NCBI GenBank assembly: GCA_003353955.1
Contig: PIVJ01000006.1
Span: forward strand, 1-61,550
Length of the DNA stretch: 61,550 bases
Source: Bacteroidota bacterium
Lineage (GTDB): Bacteria > Bacteroidota > Bacteroidia > Bacteroidales > GCA-2711565
Reading direction: 5' to 3'
Part shown: positions 53,343 to 61,550 of the stretch, in pieces
How positions within the stretch are numbered: the first letter of the stretch is position 1
Layout: the number at the start of each line of letters is the position of its first letter
Notes under the pieces: model-generated
Told to the model about the DNA's origin: nothing
Databases searched by the model: none
The model's input: only the letters and a program-made list of their open reading frames with translations
Translations under genes and position numbers: made by a program

Positions 53343-54059
53343 CTACCTGATTTTCCTCAAGCGACCTGAGCCATTGATATTCGAATCAATTCGGGGATTA
53401 CCATTATAATAAATACTGCCGCTTCCTGATATCTTTGCCTCTAAGTACTCAATTGCATAAACCTTGACACTTCCTGAGCCACTAATCTTAACTTTTACAT
53501 CATCAGCTTTTAAACGGTTGGCTTGTATATCACCAGAGCCACTTGTTGAAGTATACAATTTTAATGTGCTACCTGAAACGAGAATATCACCGGATCCATT
53601 AATTTTCAAATCAACTTCTTCGGCCTCAACTTCTATTTCTATTGAGCCAGATCCGGAAACACTCATATAAATCTCATCTGATTCAAAGACGTCATCCGAA
53701 ACAATATCTCCTGAGCCATCAACATTAAGCTCGCTTAGTTCCGGCATAGAAATATAAATATCAATAGACCTCGAATTCATTACACACATCTCATTATAAT
53801 CTATAACTAAGGCATTTCCTCTAACTTTTGTTCGAATGATATCCAAAATATTTTGCTGTGCCTCGATTTTTATTTCAAATATATCTGCTTGCTTAATGTA
53901 AACGTTTGCAGAAACCTCCAATTCGATTGCATCAAATCCTTGTTGATTTCTGTTTTCAGTTTCAATAGGCCCATCTCCTTCAATACAGTCACAGGCAGTA
54001 AAAGCAAAATTAACTGAGACGAAAAGAATCAGTAATGGAATTCTAAGTAGTGTTTTCAT
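53343..54059 (-). CDS. GIN-domain (DUF2807) lipoprotein
   Basis: The 238-residue protein has a signal peptide ending in VNFAFTAC, so Cys may be lipidated. Then come repeated short strands with the pattern SGSG: LNVDGSGDIVSD, MSVSGSGSIEIE, LKINGSGDILVS, TSTSGSGDIQAN, VKISGSGSVKVY, AKISGSGSIYYN, SNINGSGRLRK. This regular beta-helix ladder is the putative auto-transporter adhesin head GIN domain (DUF2807). It is probably surface- or periplasm-exposed, and its role is unknown. It starts 22 bp after the aconitase gene and may be co-transcribed with it. Confidence 0.88.
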   Translation of the reverse strand: MKTLLRIPLLILFVSVNFAFTACDCIEGDGPIETENRNQQGFDAIELEVSANVYIKQADIFEIKIEAQQNILDIIRTKVRGNALVIDYNEMCVMNSRSIDIYISMPELSELNVDGSGDIVSDDVFESDEIYMSVSGSGSIEIEVEAEEVDLKINGSGDILVSGSTLKLYTSTSGSGDIQANRLKADDVKVKISGSGSVKVYAIEYLEAKISGSGSIYYNGNPRIDSNINGSGRLRKIR

Positions 54060-54081
54060 AATTAAAATATTGGTTCGTTAA

Positions 54082-56343
54082 TTAAGCCTGACTTCTAATC
54101 AGATTCAGGGCACTTCCTGCCTTGAACCACTTTATTTGACTCCAATTATAAGAATGGGTTGCAATAATTTCATCTTTAGAACCACTTTCATGATGTATTA
54201 CCATCTTCAATGGATTACCTGGAGTAAAATCACTTAATCCAACTACATCAATAACATCAGCCTCTTTTATCTTTTCGTAATCTGCTTTATCGCTAAAAGT
54301 CAGTGCAAGCATTCCCTGTTTTTTTAGATTGGTTTCATGAATTCGAGCAAAGGATTTCACAAGTACAACCTTAACTCCTAAGTGACGCGGTTCCATTGCA
54401 GCATGCTCTCGAGATGAGCCTTCACCATAGTTTTCGTCACCAATCACAATAGATGAAAAACCTGCGGATTTATAATTACGGGCAGTATCAGGCACAACAT
54501 CAAATTCACCACTGATTTGGTTTTTGACAGAATTCGTTTTCTTATTAAAATAATTAACAGCACCAATTAATAAATTATTAGAAATATTATCCAGATGCCC
54601 CCGATACCTCAACCAAGGCCCTGCCATTGAAATGTGGTCGGTGGTACACTTTCCTTTGGCCTTAATCAAAAGTTTCAATCCGGCATAATCCTGCCCTGTC
54701 CATGCTTCAAATGGTGTGAGCAATTGTAACCTTTCTGATTCTGTATTAACAGTAATCTCAATGCCACTTCCATCTTCAGACGGAGCTTGAAATCCGTTAT
54801 CCTCCACAGAAAAACCTTTTGGTGGCAACTCAATTCCCTTTGGTTCATCCAATATTACCTTTTCTCCATTAAGGTTGACTAAGCTATCAGTTAAAGGATT
54901 AAAACAAAGGTCGCCAGCTATAGCAAAAGCAGTTGTAATTTCAGGGGAAGCAACAAATCCGTGGGTATTTGGATTGCCGTCATTTCTTTTAGCGAAGTTT
55001 CTGTTAAAGGATGTCATTATAGAATTTCGTTTTCCTTTTTCGGCTCCATGACGTGCCCACTGTCCGATACAAGGGCCACAAGCATTCGCCAAAACAACAC
55101 CTCCGATATCTTTAAACACTTGTAAGAACCCATCTCTTTCAACAGTAGACCTCACCAACTCCGATCCTGGGGTAACGGTATATTCAGCGTTCACTTTCAG
55201 ATTTTTATCAATTGCCTGTTTAGCAACAGAGGCTGCACGACTTATATCTTCATAGGATGAATTAGTGCATGATCCAATTAATCCTACTTCCAGTTTTTGA
55301 GGCCAGTTATTCTTTCTAACTGCTTCGGCAAATTTTGAAATGGGGGTAGCTAAATCTGGCGTGAATGGACCATTAATATGAGGTTCCAACGAATTTAAAT
55401 CAATTTCAATAACTTCATCAAAATATTTTTCAGGGTCTTCATAAACTGCTTCATCACCTGTAAGATATTCAGAAACTTCATCAGCCATTTCTGCAATTTC
55501 AACTCGATCTGTTCCGATCAAATAATCTTTCATTTTTTGATCGTAATTAAAAATGGAAGTTGTGGCTCCTATCTCCGCACCCATATTACAAATGGTGCCT
55601 TTACCGGTGCAAGATATTGATTCTGCTCCGGGTCCAAAATACTCAACAATAGCACCTGTTCCACCTTTCACCGTTAATATCCCGGCTACTTTTAAAATTA
55701 CATCTTTAGCAGATGTCCATCCATTTAATTTCCCGGTTAACTTAATACCAATTAGTTTCGGGAATTTCAATTCCCATGGCATGCCAGCCATGACATCGAC
55801 TGCATCAGCACCACCAACTCCAATTGCAATCATTCCTAAACCACCAGCATTCACAGTGTGAGAATCTGTACCGATCATCATTCCCCCAGGGAAAGCATAG
55901 TTCTCAATCACTACTTGATGAATGATCCCCGCACCCGGCTTCCAAAACCCTATCCCATATTTATTCGAAACTGTACTAAGAAAATCATAGACTTCATTAT
56001 TGGTTTTGTTAGCAACTTCAAGATCAGCATTCGCACCAAGTTTAGCCTGAATTAAATGATCGCAATGAACGGTTGACGGGACTGCAACTTTTTCCTTACC
56101 TGCTTGCATAAATTGGAGCAATGCCATTTGTGCTGTAGCATCCTGCATCGCAACTCTGTCAGGATTAAAATCTACATAAGATTCGCCCCTCTTATACTCT
56201 TCAGAGGCAAAGCCGACTTCCAAATGAGCATATAAAATCTTTTCGGTAAGTGTTAGCGGATGACCAACATTTTTTTTGGCGATATCAATTTTCTTTGCTA
56301 AACTTTTATAAACAGATTCAATCATTTCAAGGTCAAAAGTCAT
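54082..56343 (-). CDS. acn: aconitate hydratase (mitochondrial-like type)
   Basis: Aconitase (EC 4.2.1.3) interconverts citrate and isocitrate in the TCA cycle. The cluster cysteines are in [14 protein letters not shown] (near 350) and [11 protein letters not shown] (near 415). [20 protein letters not shown] is near 160, and the swivel domain carries [19 protein letters not shown] near 635. The length of 753 aa fits the mitochondrial-like form used by Bacteroidota. No citrate synthase or isocitrate dehydrogenase gene is near. Confidence 0.96.
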   Translation of the reverse strand: MTFDLEMIESVYKSLAKKIDIAKKNVGHPLTLTEKILYAHLEVGFASEEYKRGESYVDFNPDRVAMQDATAQMALLQFMQAGKEKVAVPSTVHCDHLIQAKLGANADLEVANKTNNEVYDFLSTVSNKYGIGFWKPGAGIIHQVVIENYAFPGGMMIGTDSHTVNAGGLGMIAIGVGGADAVDVMAGMPWELKFPKLIGIKLTGKLNGWTSAKDVILKVAGILTVKGGTGAIVEYFGPGAESISCTGKGTICNMGAEIGATTSIFNYDQKMKDYLIGTDRVEIAEMADEVSEYLTGDEAVYEDPEKYFDEVIEIDLNSLEPHINGPFTPDLATPISKFAEAVRKNNWPQKLEVGLIGSCTNSSYEDISRAASVAKQAIDKNLKVNAEYTVTPGSELVRSTVERDGFLQVFKDIGGVVLANACGPCIGQWARHGAEKGKRNSIMTSFNRNFAKRNDGNPNTHGFVASPEITTAFAIAGDLCFNPLTDSLVNLNGEKVILDEPKGIELPPKGFSVEDNGFQAPSEDGSGIEITVNTESERLQLLTPFEAWTGQDYAGLKLLIKAKGKCTTDHISMAGPWLRYRGHLDNISNNLLIGAVNYFNKKTNSVKNQISGEFDVVPDTARNYKSAGFSSIVIGDENYGEGSSREHAAMEPRHLGVKVVLVKSFARIHETNLKKQGMLALTFSDKADYEKIKEADVIDVVGLSDFTPGNPLKMVIHHESGSKDEIIATHSYNWSQIKWFKAGSALNLIRSQA

Positions 56344-56466
56344 AATAAGTGGTGTTATACGTTTCTAATTATTAGTATCTTACTATTGTGTTTTACTGAT
56401 TTCTCAAAGAGAATAAGTTAGCTGAATCTACTCATATTTGACATTTTAATACATTAATGAATCAAA

Positions 56467-57426
56467 CTAATTCACTAATCCCCGACCGGCTTTCTTAATT
56501 TGCTTACTTTCTGTTAATTCAACAATTAGCTTATCAAGTATTCCATTAACGAAAACACTGCTTTTTGGAGTGCTATAATATTTCGAGATCTCAATATATT
56601 CGTTTAAAGTGACTTTGACCGGTATCGATTTAAATTCAAATAGTTCGGAAAGAGCCATTTTTAAAATGATGATATCTATTAATGCAATCCGATCAAAGTC
56701 CCAATTAACAGCTTTATCTGTAATTAACTTTTCAAATTCCTTTGATTTGATTATCGTTTTACGAAATAAGGTTTTCATAAAATCAACATCTTCATCATTA
56801 GACTCATTTTTCGTTTTAAGAATAGTTGGCAGCGGGTGATACTCATCAACATTCTCATTAAACGAATCTATTATTTTAATTACTAAGGATGTAACTGAGT
56901 GGTAATCGTCATGCCAATAAATACTGAGGTCCTCATAAAAATACTTTAGAGAATCTGATTTGCTAATTATTTTCTTTAATATTTTAATCGCAAAATCCTG
57001 ATCTTGTTCAAATGATAGAGCTTCATCGCTCATATACTTTGAATAAATCTTATGGTCAATCATTTGCTTATAGAGTTTTCTAATTAAACTGGGCTCATTC
57101 ACCCAAGATATTTTCAGATTATCAATTTTCTTCTGAGCGACCCTATTATCTTTAAGAAGGTTTATGAATTTATTGGTAATGAATTTGGTGTTAGGATTTA
57201 AATCTTCGGGAGTCGGAAAATGCTTCTTTTTTGCTTCTTCCATTCTGACAATAGCGAAATCACTTATTTCAATCAAAACTGATAATTGCCAAAAACACAA
57301 CTCATATAATTTACCGATACTTTTAAGAAGTTGCTTTTCAGCAAGGTCAATCCTATCCGATTTAGATTGAAAAAATGCATAAAGCTCCTGCAATACCTTA
57401 ATTCGCAACTGTCTCCTACTGAGCAT
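56467..57426 (-). CDS. nusB: NusB-domain antitermination protein, long form
   Basis: The start at 57426 (MLSRRQLRIKVLQELYAFFQ) matches the N-terminus of NusB and is preferred to the upstream Met. The product has 319 residues, more than twice E. coli NusB (139). A helical insert of about 180 residues precedes the core NusB fold, whose C-terminus reads NWDFDRIALIDIIILKMAL and VTLNEYIEISKYYSTPKSSV. This long form is usual in Bacteroidota. NusB with NusE supports rRNA antitermination. In relatives it sits next to DUF1573-yajC; here it is alone. Confidence 0.9.
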   Translation of the reverse strand: MLSRRQLRIKVLQELYAFFQSKSDRIDLAEKQLLKSIGKLYELCFWQLSVLIEISDFAIVRMEEAKKKHFPTPEDLNPNTKFITNKFINLLKDNRVAQKKIDNLKISWVNEPSLIRKLYKQMIDHKIYSKYMSDEALSFEQDQDFAIKILKKIISKSDSLKYFYEDLSIYWHDDYHSVTSLVIKIIDSFNENVDEYHPLPTILKTKNESNDEDVDFMKTLFRKTIIKSKEFEKLITDKAVNWDFDRIALIDIIILKMALSELFEFKSIPVKVTLNEYIEISKYYSTPKSSVFVNGILDKLIVELTESKQIKKAGRGLVN

Positions 57427-57609
57427 ACTATTAAGCAAATGAACTATTAATACCTTATTCTTTTTATAGCTGACAAAGTTACATTTTTTCTTTCATAAAA
57501 ACCTATGATAATTTACAATAGTAATAAATCACTTGCGTATCTGTTTTAATTTCAAGAAAAAAACATATTAGATGCATTACAATTTGCTTTCTTTTCTAAA
57601 TAATATTTT

Positions 57610-57617
57610 TATATTTG
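57610..57617 (+). promoter_or_regulatory. -7 box (TATATTTG) of the DUF3276 gene
   Basis: A TAnnTTTG match lies 34 bp before the start codon in an AT-rich divergent spacer. Confidence 0.5.
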
Positions 57618-57651
57618 TTACAGATAGTCGAAAATAAATTAGTTAAGAAAG

Positions 57652-58038
57652 ATGGAAGAGCCAGTCAATAAAGAACGAAGGGAGGAACTGTTCTCAAGAG
57701 CTGTTAGGGCAGGAAAAAGAACATATTTCTTTGATGTCAAAGCAACACGTGCTGAAGAGTATTATCTCACAATTACCGAAAGTAAAAGGCGATTTAACAA
57801 TGAACAAGGGAAATTCTTTTATGAGAAACATAAAATATTCCTTTATAAAGAAGACTTCGACAAATTTAAAAACGGCCTGACCGATGTTCTGGATTTTATT
57901 CAAACAGGGGTAGCTCCGGTTGAAAAAGTTGTTGAGAAAAAAACTTCAGCAGACAAACCCGCTCAGGTCGAATTTGAGGATCTGACTTCGGAAGCTGAAA
58001 AGGAGGAAGTTGAGTCTACTGAAAAGACAGACGACTAA
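57652..58038 (+). CDS. DUF3276 PUR-alpha-like nucleic-acid-binding protein
   Basis: The 128-residue protein holds one PUR repeat (about 10-88): ELFSRAVRAGKRTYFFDVKA, then EYYLTITESKRRF and KHKIFLYKEDFDKFKNGL. Such bacterial PUR proteins (for example Borrelia BpuR) bind single-stranded DNA and RNA and may regulate translation. The C-terminal ~35 residues are acidic and disordered. It has its own promoter and lies 144 bp before parA. Confidence 0.88.
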   Translation: MEEPVNKERREELFSRAVRAGKRTYFFDVKATRAEEYYLTITESKRRFNNEQGKFFYEKHKIFLYKEDFDKFKNGLTDVLDFIQTGVAPVEKVVEKKTSADKPAQVEFEDLTSEAEKEEVESTEKTDD

Positions 58039-58156
58039 GGTTTTCTTATACTTTCGCATAATATTGCTCTTTCTCGGCAATATTATTTACTAACAATTTT
58101 TTATTAAAAGTTAATAACTTAATGGATGTGTATTCATTATTTGTAATCAAAAATTA

Positions 58157-58164
58157 TATTTTTG
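58157..58164 (+). promoter_or_regulatory. -7 box (TATTTTTG) of parA
   Basis: The TAnnTTTG match is 18 bp before the parA ATG at 58183. Any start codon further up would lie within the promoter, which supports that ATG. Confidence 0.5.
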
Positions 58165-58182
58165 TGTGCTTGGCACAATTTT

Positions 58183-58998
58183 ATGGGGAAAGTAATTGCA
58201 ATTGCGAATCAAAAAGGTGGAGTTGGTAAAACTACCACTGCAATAAATTTAGGAGCTAGTTTTGCAGTTCTGGAATTCAAAACATTAATTATTGATTCTG
58301 ATCCTCAGGCTAATGCAACTTCCGGGGTTGGGTTTGATCCAAAAATCATCAAAACCAGTATTTATGAATGTATTATGGATGATATTGAACCAAAAAATAT
58401 TATTCTGAATACGCAAACCCCGAATCTTGATATCATTCCTGCTCATATTGATTTGGTTGGTGCCGAGATCGAAATGATAAATCTTCCTAATCGTGAGAAA
58501 ATGATGCGGAAAGTGACTGATAAAATTAAGAATGATTATGATTTCGTTATCATCGATTGTTCTCCGTCGTTAGGATTATTAACGATTAATGCCCTCACTG
58601 CTTCTGATTCTGTGATTGTTCCTGTTCAATGCGAATATTTTGCATTGGAAGGATTAGGAAAATTATTGAATACCCTAAAAATAGTACAATCAAGGATAAA
58701 TCCAGATTTAGATATTGAGGGGATTCTTTTAACTATGTTTGATAAGCGACTTAGATTGTCGAAACAAGTGGTTGAAGAAGTGAAAACGCATTTCCAACAA
58801 ATGGTTTTTGACACACTAATTAATCGAAACACTCGTTTAAGTGAAGCACCTAGTTTTGGAGAAACAATCATCATGCATGATGCTGAAAGTACAGGAGCCT
58901 TAAACTATCTTAATCTTGCCCGTGAAGTTCTTCAAAACAACGAAATGACAAAAATTGACGAATACGATAAACAAATAGATCTGGCTAATGAGACCTAG
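58183..58998 (+). CDS. parA: chromosome-partitioning ATPase ParA (Soj)
   Basis: From the ATG at 58183 the product has 271 residues; a TTG further up (58162) lies in the promoter and is rejected. The deviant Walker A loop IANQKGGVGKTTTAINLGAS is at about 5-24, DSDPQANATSG is Walker A-prime and DFVIIDCSPSLGLLT is Walker B. ParA forms a nucleoid-bound gradient that ParB-parS follows. It overlaps parB by 11 bp. Confidence 0.96.
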   Translation: MGKVIAIANQKGGVGKTTTAINLGASFAVLEFKTLIIDSDPQANATSGVGFDPKIIKTSIYECIMDDIEPKNIILNTQTPNLDIIPAHIDLVGAEIEMINLPNREKMMRKVTDKIKNDYDFVIIDCSPSLGLLTINALTASDSVIVPVQCEYFALEGLGKLLNTLKIVQSRINPDLDIEGILLTMFDKRLRLSKQVVEEVKTHFQQMVFDTLINRNTRLSEAPSFGETIIMHDAESTGALNYLNLAREVLQNNEMTKIDEYDKQIDLANET

Positions 58999-59875
58999 AA
59001 AAAAAGCGTTGGGAAGAGGGCTGGATGCCATTCTTCAAAGTCCCGATACAGATATTACTTCTCATGATATATCTGGCAATTATGTTGTTGGTGCAATAGC
59101 TTCGATGGATGTAGAGATTATTGAGACAAATCCCTTTCAACCCAGATTGGATTTTGATGAGACTTCGATTGAAGAACTATCCCGTTCAATCAAAGAACAA
59201 GGCATTATCCAGCCCATCACTGTTCGGAAATTGGGATTTGATAAATATCAAATTATCTCAGGTGAAAGACGTTTCAGGGCAGCGAAACATGCTGATTTAA
59301 AAGAAGTACCTGCATTTATTCGGGTTGCCAATGATGAACAAATGCTTGAACTAGCCTTGGTTGAGAACATTCATCGAGAAGATTTAAATGCACTGGAAAT
59401 TGCCATAAGTTACAATCGTTTAATTGAAGAATGTAAATTGACTCAGGATCAATTAAGTCATCGTATTGGGAAAAACCGTACCACCATTTCGAACTACATC
59501 CGCTTATTGAAACTTCCTGCAGAGCTTCAAATAGCTTTGAAAGGTGATCAAATAAGCATGGGACATGCCCGGGCAATTATTAATGTAACAGATGATGAAG
59601 CTCAATTGAGGATTCTAAAAACTATTATTGAAAAGAATTTATCAGTTCGTCAGGTGGAAGAAATTGTAAGAACACAATTGAATCCTGTTTCCAACGAAAA
59701 ACAAAAAACACAGTTCCCTGAGAAATTCTTAATTGGAAGAGAAAAACTGATCGAACATTTCAATACAAAAGTTGGTATTAAAAGATCCAATAAAGGAAGC
59801 GGAAGTATTCAAATTACTTTTGACTCGGATAATGATTTTGACCGTATTATTGAAATCATCGCTTCAAATAAGTAA
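58988..59875 (+). CDS. parB: chromosome-partitioning CTPase ParB (Spo0J)
   Basis: The 295-residue protein begins with KKALGRGLDAIL. The ParB/Srx domain contains NPFQPRLDFDE, LSRSIKEQGIIQPITVRK and the CTP-binding SGERRFRAAKHA (near 95) plus LALVENIHREDLNALE (near 118). A helix-turn-helix follows at HRIGKNRTTISNYIRLLKLP (about 158-177). It loads on parS and slides as a clamp. No parS-like 16-mer (TGTTnCACGTGnAACA type) was seen in this window. Confidence 0.96.
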   Translation: MRPRKKALGRGLDAILQSPDTDITSHDISGNYVVGAIASMDVEIIETNPFQPRLDFDETSIEELSRSIKEQGIIQPITVRKLGFDKYQIISGERRFRAAKHADLKEVPAFIRVANDEQMLELALVENIHREDLNALEIAISYNRLIEECKLTQDQLSHRIGKNRTTISNYIRLLKLPAELQIALKGDQISMGHARAIINVTDDEAQLRILKTIIEKNLSVRQVEEIVRTQLNPVSNEKQKTQFPEKFLIGREKLIEHFNTKVGIKRSNKGSGSIQITFDSDNDFDRIIEIIASNK

Positions 59876-59913
59876 TTTTGCACCTTATAAAAATCTCATT
59901 ACAAACTTAGCAG

Positions 59914-60510
59914 ATGATTCCTGTGTTATTAAACAGACTCAAAATTATTATCCTAACAGTATTCTTTGTTATTGCATTTTTAACACAAGGATGGTCGCAA
60001 TCGGATAGTTTTAAGCCGCCTAAAACAAAAGAGCCACATTCGGCTCATAAAGCCACCATTTACTCACTTATATTACCAGGTTTAGGACAGGCATACAACA
60101 AAAAATATTGGAAAATACCCGTAATCTATGCAGGATTTGGTATTCTTGGCTACCTAATCTCAACAAATTCAGAGGAATATAAAGCCTACAAAACTGCCTA
60201 CGAATTTGTTCCGGTAGATGAAAATGATATATCTCCAAACGAATATTATGACATTTATAGTAAAGAGCAGCTAAAACAAGGCCGTGATTATTATCGAAGA
60301 AATATGGAGCTCAGCTATATTTTTACAGGATTTTTGTACATCATGAATTTAGTCGATGCCAGTGTTGATGCTCATCTGCTTGACTTTGATGTTTCCCCAG
60401 AATTATCGTTGAGAGTTGAGCCATATATAATTAATCAGCCCATCTATAATCAAAACATTCCAGGGCTAAGGGTCAGGGTTGGAATACCTGGTATATTTGG
60501 GTTTAACTAA
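59914..60510 (+). CDS. DUF5683 membrane protein
   Basis: The 198-residue protein has a signal sequence (LTVFFVIAFLTQGWSQ), then HKATIYSLILPGLGQAYNKK (about 46-65) followed by a second helix (VIYAGFGILGYLIS) and a third (SYIFTGFLYIMNLVDASVDA). The PGLGQ.YN motif and the helix ending in DA are typical of DUF5683. The function is unknown, but in Bacteroidota it follows parB very often, as here (38 bp). The tail may form an outer beta domain. Confidence 0.85.
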   Translation: MIPVLLNRLKIIILTVFFVIAFLTQGWSQSDSFKPPKTKEPHSAHKATIYSLILPGLGQAYNKKYWKIPVIYAGFGILGYLISTNSEEYKAYKTAYEFVPVDENDISPNEYYDIYSKEQLKQGRDYYRRNMELSYIFTGFLYIMNLVDASVDAHLLDFDVSPELSLRVEPYIINQPIYNQNIPGLRVRVGIPGIFGFN

Positions 60511-60519
60511 TAAAGTTAG

Positions 60520-61086
60520 ATGCTCAATCTTACAAAGGAAGATAAAGTATTATTATTAAGAATGGCTCGTGAAGCACTGAGAAATAAGATTGAAGGCGGC
60601 GCAAGTATTTCTATTAATTCTTTACATCCTTCTGATAATCTTTTTTATAAAACAGGTTTGTTTGTTACATTAACAATAAAAGCTAAATTGAGGGGTTGTA
60701 TTGGACACGTTGATTCTAATGAGTATATTTATACTTCCGTTAAACATATTGCTGAGTCCGCCGCATTTCGTGACCCCAGGTTTCCTCCACTTAAGTCTAA
60801 GGAGTTAAAAGATACTATTATTGAGATTTCAGTTTTAACACCCAAAATAAAGATTGAAAATATTGAGGAAATTGATATACACAAGCACGGTATTTATATA
60901 AAGAACGGACATCAGACCGGAACATTTTTACCACAAGTAGCTCTTGAAACCGGATGGAATATTGAAGAGTTACTTGGTAGGTGTGCAAGAGATAAAGTCG
61001 GAATTGGATGGTTTGACTGGAAAGACTCAGAACTGTTTATTTATGAGGTTATTAAATTTGATGAAGAACAATTAGGGCTCACCTAA
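60520..61086 (+). CDS. AMMECR1-domain protein (AmmeMemoRadiSam system protein A)
   Basis: The 188-residue protein matches AMMECR1: LRGCIGHVDSNEYIY (about 58-72), SAAFRDPRFPPL (about 84-95) and EISVLTPKIKI (about 107-117). The radical-SAM and MEMO partners of the named system are not in this window, so it may act alone. Its biochemical role is unknown in any organism. It follows DUF5683 by 9 bp, in the place where dapB often sits in relatives. It ends before a small terminator. Confidence 0.88.
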   Translation: MLNLTKEDKVLLLRMAREALRNKIEGGASISINSLHPSDNLFYKTGLFVTLTIKAKLRGCIGHVDSNEYIYTSVKHIAESAAFRDPRFPPLKSKELKDTIIEISVLTPKIKIENIEEIDIHKHGIYIKNGHQTGTFLPQVALETGWNIEELLGRCARDKVGIGWFDWKDSELFIYEVIKFDEEQLGLT

Positions 61087-61129
61087 TTTACCTTATATCT
61101 TTTAGGAAAAATCCTAATAAAGTATGGAT

Positions 61130-61146
61130 AAAACCCTTTGGGTTTT
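61130..61146 (+). terminator. hairpin after the AMMECR1 gene
   Basis: AAAACCC and GGGTTTT form a 7-bp stem with a 3-nt loop; the T residues of the right arm serve as a short U-tract. A second small stem TAGGA/TCCTA lies at about 61112-61125. Confidence 0.45.
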
Positions 61147-61159
61147 CACGATGAATCGT

Positions 61160-61446
61160 ATGCTCGGTTTCTTCAAAACAAATAAAGCATTGTGCTTTTT
61201 TTTAGCACAATTCCCCAACCCTTTTCCCAACTCCCATCTTTACACCATTTCTGAAAATGATGATAAACACTTTGCCAATAGCATCTTACACTGAAAAATT
61301 GTTTCATGGGCAACCGCCTCCATTAACAGCCTGTTTTTAGCCGATAAAGTATCACTTCTAGCACTTGATAAACCTTAACTTTTGTGTTGTTCAATGAATT
61401 TCCAAATTTCAAATGTGAACAAATCTCTTTTTGTAACTAATCAGTG
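61160..61446 (-). pseudogene. decayed IS5-family transposase, N-terminal part
   Basis: On the minus strand the frames read RDLFTFEIWKFIEQHK, then after a frameshift KVYQVLEVILYRLKTGC, a stop (TAA at 61323-61325) and WRRLPMKQFFSVRCYWQSVY followed by HHFQKWCKDGSWEKGW. LYRLKTGCQWR..LP...VYHHFxKWxxDGSWE is the N-terminal helix-turn-helix region of IS5-family transposases; the Gln codon of CQW has become TAA. The DDE catalytic part is absent from the left end of the remnant. At least one frameshift and one nonsense change make it dead. Confidence 0.75.
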
Positions 61447-61550
61447 TCCCTTGATTCTTCGAAAATAAGCCATTATTAACAATTTATTCTGGTTGTTAAC
61501 ATAATTTTGATAATCATTTCTGGGTTGATAAAAAATCGGAAGATATTAAC
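61447..61550. other. right edge, no feature
   Basis: The last ~100 bases are AT-rich and show no gene. The outer end of the IS remnant may be here, but I see no clear terminal inverted repeat. Confidence 0.3.

Noticed and set aside
57652-61086. parS site near parAB
   Set aside because: I looked for TGTTnCACGTGnAACA-like 16-mers and found none. GTTTCAC within repeat copy D (53273-53279) lacks the second half.

Overview
The window looks like the chromosome of an AT-rich Bacteroidota (Bacteroidetes). The signs are PorQ and a type-B C-terminal sorting domain of the type IX secretion system, a DUF3276 PUR-type protein, parA-parB-DUF5683, a TonB-dependent receptor with an N-terminal carboxypeptidase-like domain, the long (~486 aa) GAPDH, an S1 protein with a long charged N-terminal extension, and many -7 boxes of the TAnnTTTG type. 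NrfHA and a hemerythrin/ferredoxin operon suggest an anaerobic or microaerobic life with nitrite and NO exposure. I saw no rRNA, tRNA, CRISPR array or prophage.

Layout. 1-3.3 kb is an accessory patch: the 3' end of a group II intron, an AbiH-family gene, a DUF5694 lipoprotein and the C-terminal stump of a tyrosine recombinase. Both intact genes are bracketed by short inverted repeats, as in cassette-like units. 3.3-5.5 kb holds nrfHA (nitrite to ammonium). 5.6-10.8 kb holds an Nramp-like transporter without the usual metal motifs, DUF4342, aroE, a DUF368 transporter, a deleted dihydroorotate-dehydrogenase-like gene and a TPR protein. 10.9-14.4 kb holds glmM, a small basic protein, a peptidase S10 remnant, recR and a MORN-like protein. 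14.4-19.4 kb is a minus-strand run: dapF, GNAT, mltG, HAD, CoA-transferase, DUF4440-like lipoprotein. 19.6-30.0 kb is a plus-strand core block: htrA, rpoD, gap, pyrG, yidC, TonB receptor. 30.0-34.8 kb is minus-strand: coaE, ybbR, yajC, DUF1573, a T9SS cargo protein and ychF. rpsA follows at 35.0-37.2 kb.

37.5-44.3 kb is a redox gene cluster: PepSY-TM protein, DUF1858/DUF2249 protein, DUF438-hemerythrin-PAS protein, cupin, a broken beta-barrel porin gene, a two-cluster ferredoxin protein and, divergently, a 10-TM metal exporter. 44.4-49.3 kb holds a glycosyltransferase fused to a reduced sugar-phosphate-transferase-like module, a lipoyl acyltransferase, a DEDD exonuclease and an FAH-family enzyme. 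49.3-57.4 kb is mostly minus-strand: DUF721, recF, ispH, porQ, GIN-domain lipoprotein, aconitase, nusB. 57.6-61.1 kb holds the PUR protein, parAB, DUF5683 and AMMECR1, and the right edge carries a decayed IS5-family transposase.

The most unusual signals are two families of ~115-165 bp repeats, each present twice in inverted orientation (5.5/37.3 kb and 32.6/53.2 kb). Each copy sits directly downstream of an unrelated gene, and in the first family the hairpin stem changes by compensatory substitution. The cassette-like left edge and the high number of decaying genes (recombinase, DHOD-like, S10 peptidase, porin, IS5 transposase) are the other notable points.
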